Shown: one piece after another, positions 62,087 to 64,000 of the stretch
Numbering within the stretch: position 1 is the stretch's first letter
Layout of the letters: each line of letters begins with the position of its first letter
Source: Lachnospiraceae bacterium UBA5899
GTDB taxonomy: Bacteria > Bacillota > Clostridia > Lachnospirales > Lachnospiraceae
Direction: 5' to 3'
NCBI GenBank assembly: GCA_002432425.1
Contig: DJEL01000031.1
Coordinates: 158,725-222,724 of the forward strand
DNA: 64,000 bases
Notes under the pieces: generated by a model
What the model was told of the DNA's origin: nothing
The model's database searches: none
What the model saw: the letters and a program-made list of their open reading frames with translations, nothing else
Translations under genes and position numbers: made by a program

Positions 62087-62296
62087 TTAAAGGTTCCTGA
62101 CCTTGTCGTAACGGAGTTCCTTCAGATGACCCGCGTCATCCAGAATGTAGTCCGCCATGTAAGTTTCCGATTCCCGGACACAGCGTTTCGCTATGGTTGC
62201 CGGGTCGGACGGATGCCCCTCCAGAAACAGGGATACCCCTTCCTTTTCTGCCCGGTTAAGTGTGTCAGTGAGCGCCTGCACATTATCCTGATGCAA
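62087..62296 (-). CDS. Small conserved-looking protein of unknown function
   Basis: A 69-residue soluble protein that I do not recognise. It has no signal peptide or membrane segment and is rich in charged residues, with a central R-E-S-E-T-Y-M-A-D-Y block. The frame begins with TTG at 62294-62296, 7 bases behind AAGGAGG, a strong site that supports translation. A terminator hairpin follows it and a 557-bp spacer precedes it, so it is a single-gene unit. Confidence 0.6.
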   Translation of the reverse strand: MHQDNVQALTDTLNRAEKEGVSLFLEGHPSDPATIAKRCVRESETYMADYILDDAGHLKELRYDKVRNL

Positions 62297-62470
62297 AATC
62301 CTCCCTCCTTTATCTGTAAAATACTCTGAACCTATCTGCCATAAGAAGTGCCGTGATACACAATACGGTTTTCAGAGCCGATGCCCCCGAACGTACAAAA
62401 AATACCTGCTAAAAAATTGAATTAAAACGAGAAAATTGGAAATTTAAAAATGGAAATTATTAAATCAGAA

Positions 62471-62627
62471 ACAGGCACATAAGCCTGTAAGACATCCGCA
62501 TACTATAGAAGAGTACTGCGGACAAGAATCCAAAGAAACGTAACTGCATGCTTCCGCAGCCGTCCTAAGAAAATCTTATAAAATTAATGTACGAACATGC
62601 CTCCTCTCCGTACTTCGCTTCCGGAGA
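62471..62627 (+). ncRNA. Candidate structured RNA with alternative pairings
   Basis: Hairpins ACAGGC/GCCTGT (62471-62488), TCCGCATACT/AGTACTGCGGA (62495-62522) and TCTCCG/CGGAGA (62605-62627). A second TCCGCA copy at 62553-62558 can also pair with TGCGGA at 62517-62522, so two folds exclude each other. A weak promoter, TTGGAA-16-TATTAA (62436-62463), lies just upstream on the plus strand. The strand and existence of a transcript are unproven. Confidence 0.35.
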
Positions 62628-62748
62628 CATCTTAATGGCATTATATTCGATATTCTGATATTTGGCAAGCAAAAAATAAAAAAATTTTAAAATTTTAAAA
62701 TGCCACATTTCATAATCATTAAAAAAAATTAAACTCTTTCCTGTTCTA

Positions 62749-62775
62749 TTGACTTAGATTGCCGAAAAGTATAAT
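62749..62775 (+). promoter_or_regulatory. Promoter of mecA
   Basis: TTGACT (62749-62754) and a perfect TATAAT (62770-62775) with a short 15-bp spacer (16 if the -35 box is read one base earlier). The predicted leader is about 70 nt. Confidence 0.65.
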
Positions 62776-62853
62776 ATACTTGTAATCAGATTTAATGGGA
62801 GTTTCAGTCACCCGCAGGTATGAGTGCATATCTTAAAGTAAGGATGTGATAGC

Positions 62854-63633
62854 ATGAAAATTGAAAAAGTGAATGAAAACCAGATTCGCTGCACCCTGAC
62901 CAGGGAAGACCTGGCGGACCGCGAATTAAAAATCAGTGAATTAGCTTATGGAACGGAAAAAGCAAAAAGTCTTTTCCGCGACATGATGCAGCAGGCTTCT
63001 TTTGAATGTGGCTTTGAAGCGGAGGACATTCCGCTTATGATAGAAGCAATCCCTCTTAACCCGGATTGTATCGTCCTAATCATCACCAAGGTGGAGGACC
63101 CCGAGGAACTGGATACCCGTTTTGCCAAGTTTGCTCCCTCCGTCCACAACGAAAATGACAGCGATGACGATGACGCCGAAGATGCTGCGGACGACGCCGA
63201 CGATATGCTGGATTTGTTTAAGAGATTGCATGCAAACCGCAAGGCAGCCGGAGATATGCTTTCCTCCACAGCCGGTTTGATGAAGAAAGAAAAAGAAGAA
63301 ATAAAAGAAAACGATAATAAATCTGCACCCATTACCCAGCTTGCCCGGCTGTTTATTTTCAATTCCCTGCACGACGTCATCGCCAGTGCAAAAATAGTCG
63401 GCTACTGCTATGCTGGCAACAACTCCTTATATAAAGATGAATCTGAGAATGTTTACCTTTTACTGGTAAAGGGTTCTTCCAACTTTCCGAAGGATTTCAA
63501 CCGTGTATGCAATATCCTTTCCGAATACGGCAGTCCCCGAAAGTGCCAGCCGGCAAGTCTTTCCTATCTTGCCGAGCATTACACCTGTATTATTCCCAGT
63601 GCGGCTTTGCAGAAGCTCGCGGGGATAAAATAA
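62854..63633 (+). CDS. mecA: Adaptor protein MecA
   Basis: A 259-residue MecA-family adaptor that delivers proteins to the ClpC protease. The N-terminal target-binding domain (about 1-85) has the M-K-I-E-K-V-N-E-N-Q start and the E-D-L-A-x-R motif; a very acidic linker (about 100-120) follows; the C-terminal ClpC-binding domain spans about 155-255. AAGGATGTGA precedes the ATG. In Bacillus MecA controls competence and aggregates; targets here are unknown. Confidence 0.9.
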   Translation: MKIEKVNENQIRCTLTREDLADRELKISELAYGTEKAKSLFRDMMQQASFECGFEAEDIPLMIEAIPLNPDCIVLIITKVEDPEELDTRFAKFAPSVHNENDSDDDDAEDAADDADDMLDLFKRLHANRKAAGDMLSSTAGLMKKEKEEIKENDNKSAPITQLARLFIFNSLHDVIASAKIVGYCYAGNNSLYKDESENVYLLLVKGSSNFPKDFNRVCNILSEYGSPRKCQPASLSYLAEHYTCIIPSAALQKLAGIK

Positions 63634-63663
63634 AATAACAAAATTTTCTTAGGAGGTAGGAAA

Positions 63664-64000
63664 ATGAAAGGAGCATCTTTCCTGAAAGTCACCGGTATTC
63701 TGATGATTATCGGTGCAGTTTTCGGGTTTATCAGTGCGCTGCTGTCTTTATTTGGCATTGTAGCCCTTGCCGTACTGATTGGCCCTGTGATGGTAGTTAT
63801 CTACCTGTTAGCTTTGATTATCGGTTTAGCCGGTTCCGTAATCCAGCTGATTGCCGGTATCAACGGTGTGCAGCATGCTGACTCCGCAGCAATGGCAGGC
63901 AAATGCCTTACCTGGGGTTATGCAGTTATCGGCTGCCGCGTAGTATCCAGTGTTTTCAGCTTAATCAGTAACTTTTCCAACACCAACTTCGGTTCCTGGC
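63664..64000 (+). CDS. Membrane protein of unknown function (cut by window edge)
   Basis: 112 codons are visible; the end is outside the window. It has three or four hydrophobic helices (about 7-27, 30-52, 55-70, 86-100) and no recognised domain. AGGAGG lies directly upstream of the ATG and mecA ends 30 bp before it, so the two are probably cotranscribed. Confidence 0.75.
   Translation, partial: MKGASFLKVTGILMIIGAVFGFISALLSLFGIVALAVLIGPVMVVIYLLALIIGLAGSVIQLIAGINGVQHADSAAMAGKCLTWGYAVIGCRVVSSVFSLISNFSNTNFGSW

Larger units (their letters stand above)
62297..62853. other. 557-bp spacer before mecA with stacked hairpins
   Basis: No protein gene is visible. The part at 62471-62627 has several inverted repeats (listed as a candidate RNA), the right part is very AT-rich (for example 62668-62735), and the mecA promoter ends it (62749-62775). 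Confidence 0.75.

Noticed and set aside
1..64000. CRISPR arrays, insertion sequences, prophage genes, tRNA or rRNA genes
   Set aside because: None was recognised on either strand. The only tandem repeats are the 21-bp leader units and the FtsH tail units, which lack spacers.

Overview
The window looks like a chromosomal segment of an anaerobic Firmicute, most likely a gut Lachnospiraceae-type Clostridium. The support is the gene families present (WhiA, RapZ, a Crh-like HPr, HprK, YesL, LplB/YtcP permeases, a YesM/YesN pair, a DUF1846 protein, MecA), the type-3 prolyl-tRNA synthetase, a sodium-type ATP synthase c subunit, and AGGAGG ribosome binding sites. The genus is inferred; no rRNA or other taxonomic marker is present. 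I found no tRNA, insertion sequence, prophage or CRISPR array. Most genes lie on the minus strand; five are on the plus strand.

Layout. 1-5.4 kb: undecaprenyl-diphosphatase (cut by the window edge), patatin-like phospholipase, aminotransferase with a tandem-repeat leader, glycerol kinase, a GNAT protein and a cyclophilin. 5.8-7.6 kb: class II aldolase and a lipid kinase. 7.7-20.3 kb: one long, tightly packed minus-strand series starting at hprK and running through ROK glucokinase, murB, rapZ, whiA, a Crh-like protein, a secreted transglutaminase-like protein, an amino-acid racemase, and a D-alanylation-like set (adenylating ligase, carrier protein, MBOAT acyltransferase, SGNH-like protein, lipoprotein). 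20.4-30 kb: uvrC, ftsH, a DUF1846 protein, trxA, trmB, a D,D-carboxypeptidase and an exonuclease.

30-45.6 kb is a glycan-use locus: two LplA-family binding proteins, a divergent AraC-type response regulator, an esterase, YesL, two ABC permeases, a repeat-containing surface protein, a YesM-type histidine kinase and a GH31 alpha-xylosidase. A GTTACT half-site occurs as a palindrome at the regulator promoter and as an inverted repeat about 53 bp upstream of the permease operon start, which suggests a shared operator. The likely logic is that the kinase senses a glycan and the regulator turns on uptake and cleavage of a xylose-containing oligosaccharide.

45.7-64 kb: proS, a lone prepilin, an HAD phosphatase, the F1Fo ATP synthase operon (atpZ-I-B-E-F-H-A-G-D-C) preceded by a SleB-type hydrolase, dCMP deaminase, upp, rpiB, a Sua5-type protein, CwlD-type amidase, a GH18/SH3 protein, a 69-codon unknown gene, a 557-bp spacer with stacked hairpins, mecA, and a cut-off membrane protein gene.

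The most interesting parts are the D-alanylation-like cluster (racemase next door, Cys in place of the usual SGNH Ser, no Cys at a position linked to D-Ala selection), its place downstream of the HprK/Crh carbon-signalling genes, the repeat surface protein with its glycan locus, and the hairpin-rich spacer before mecA.
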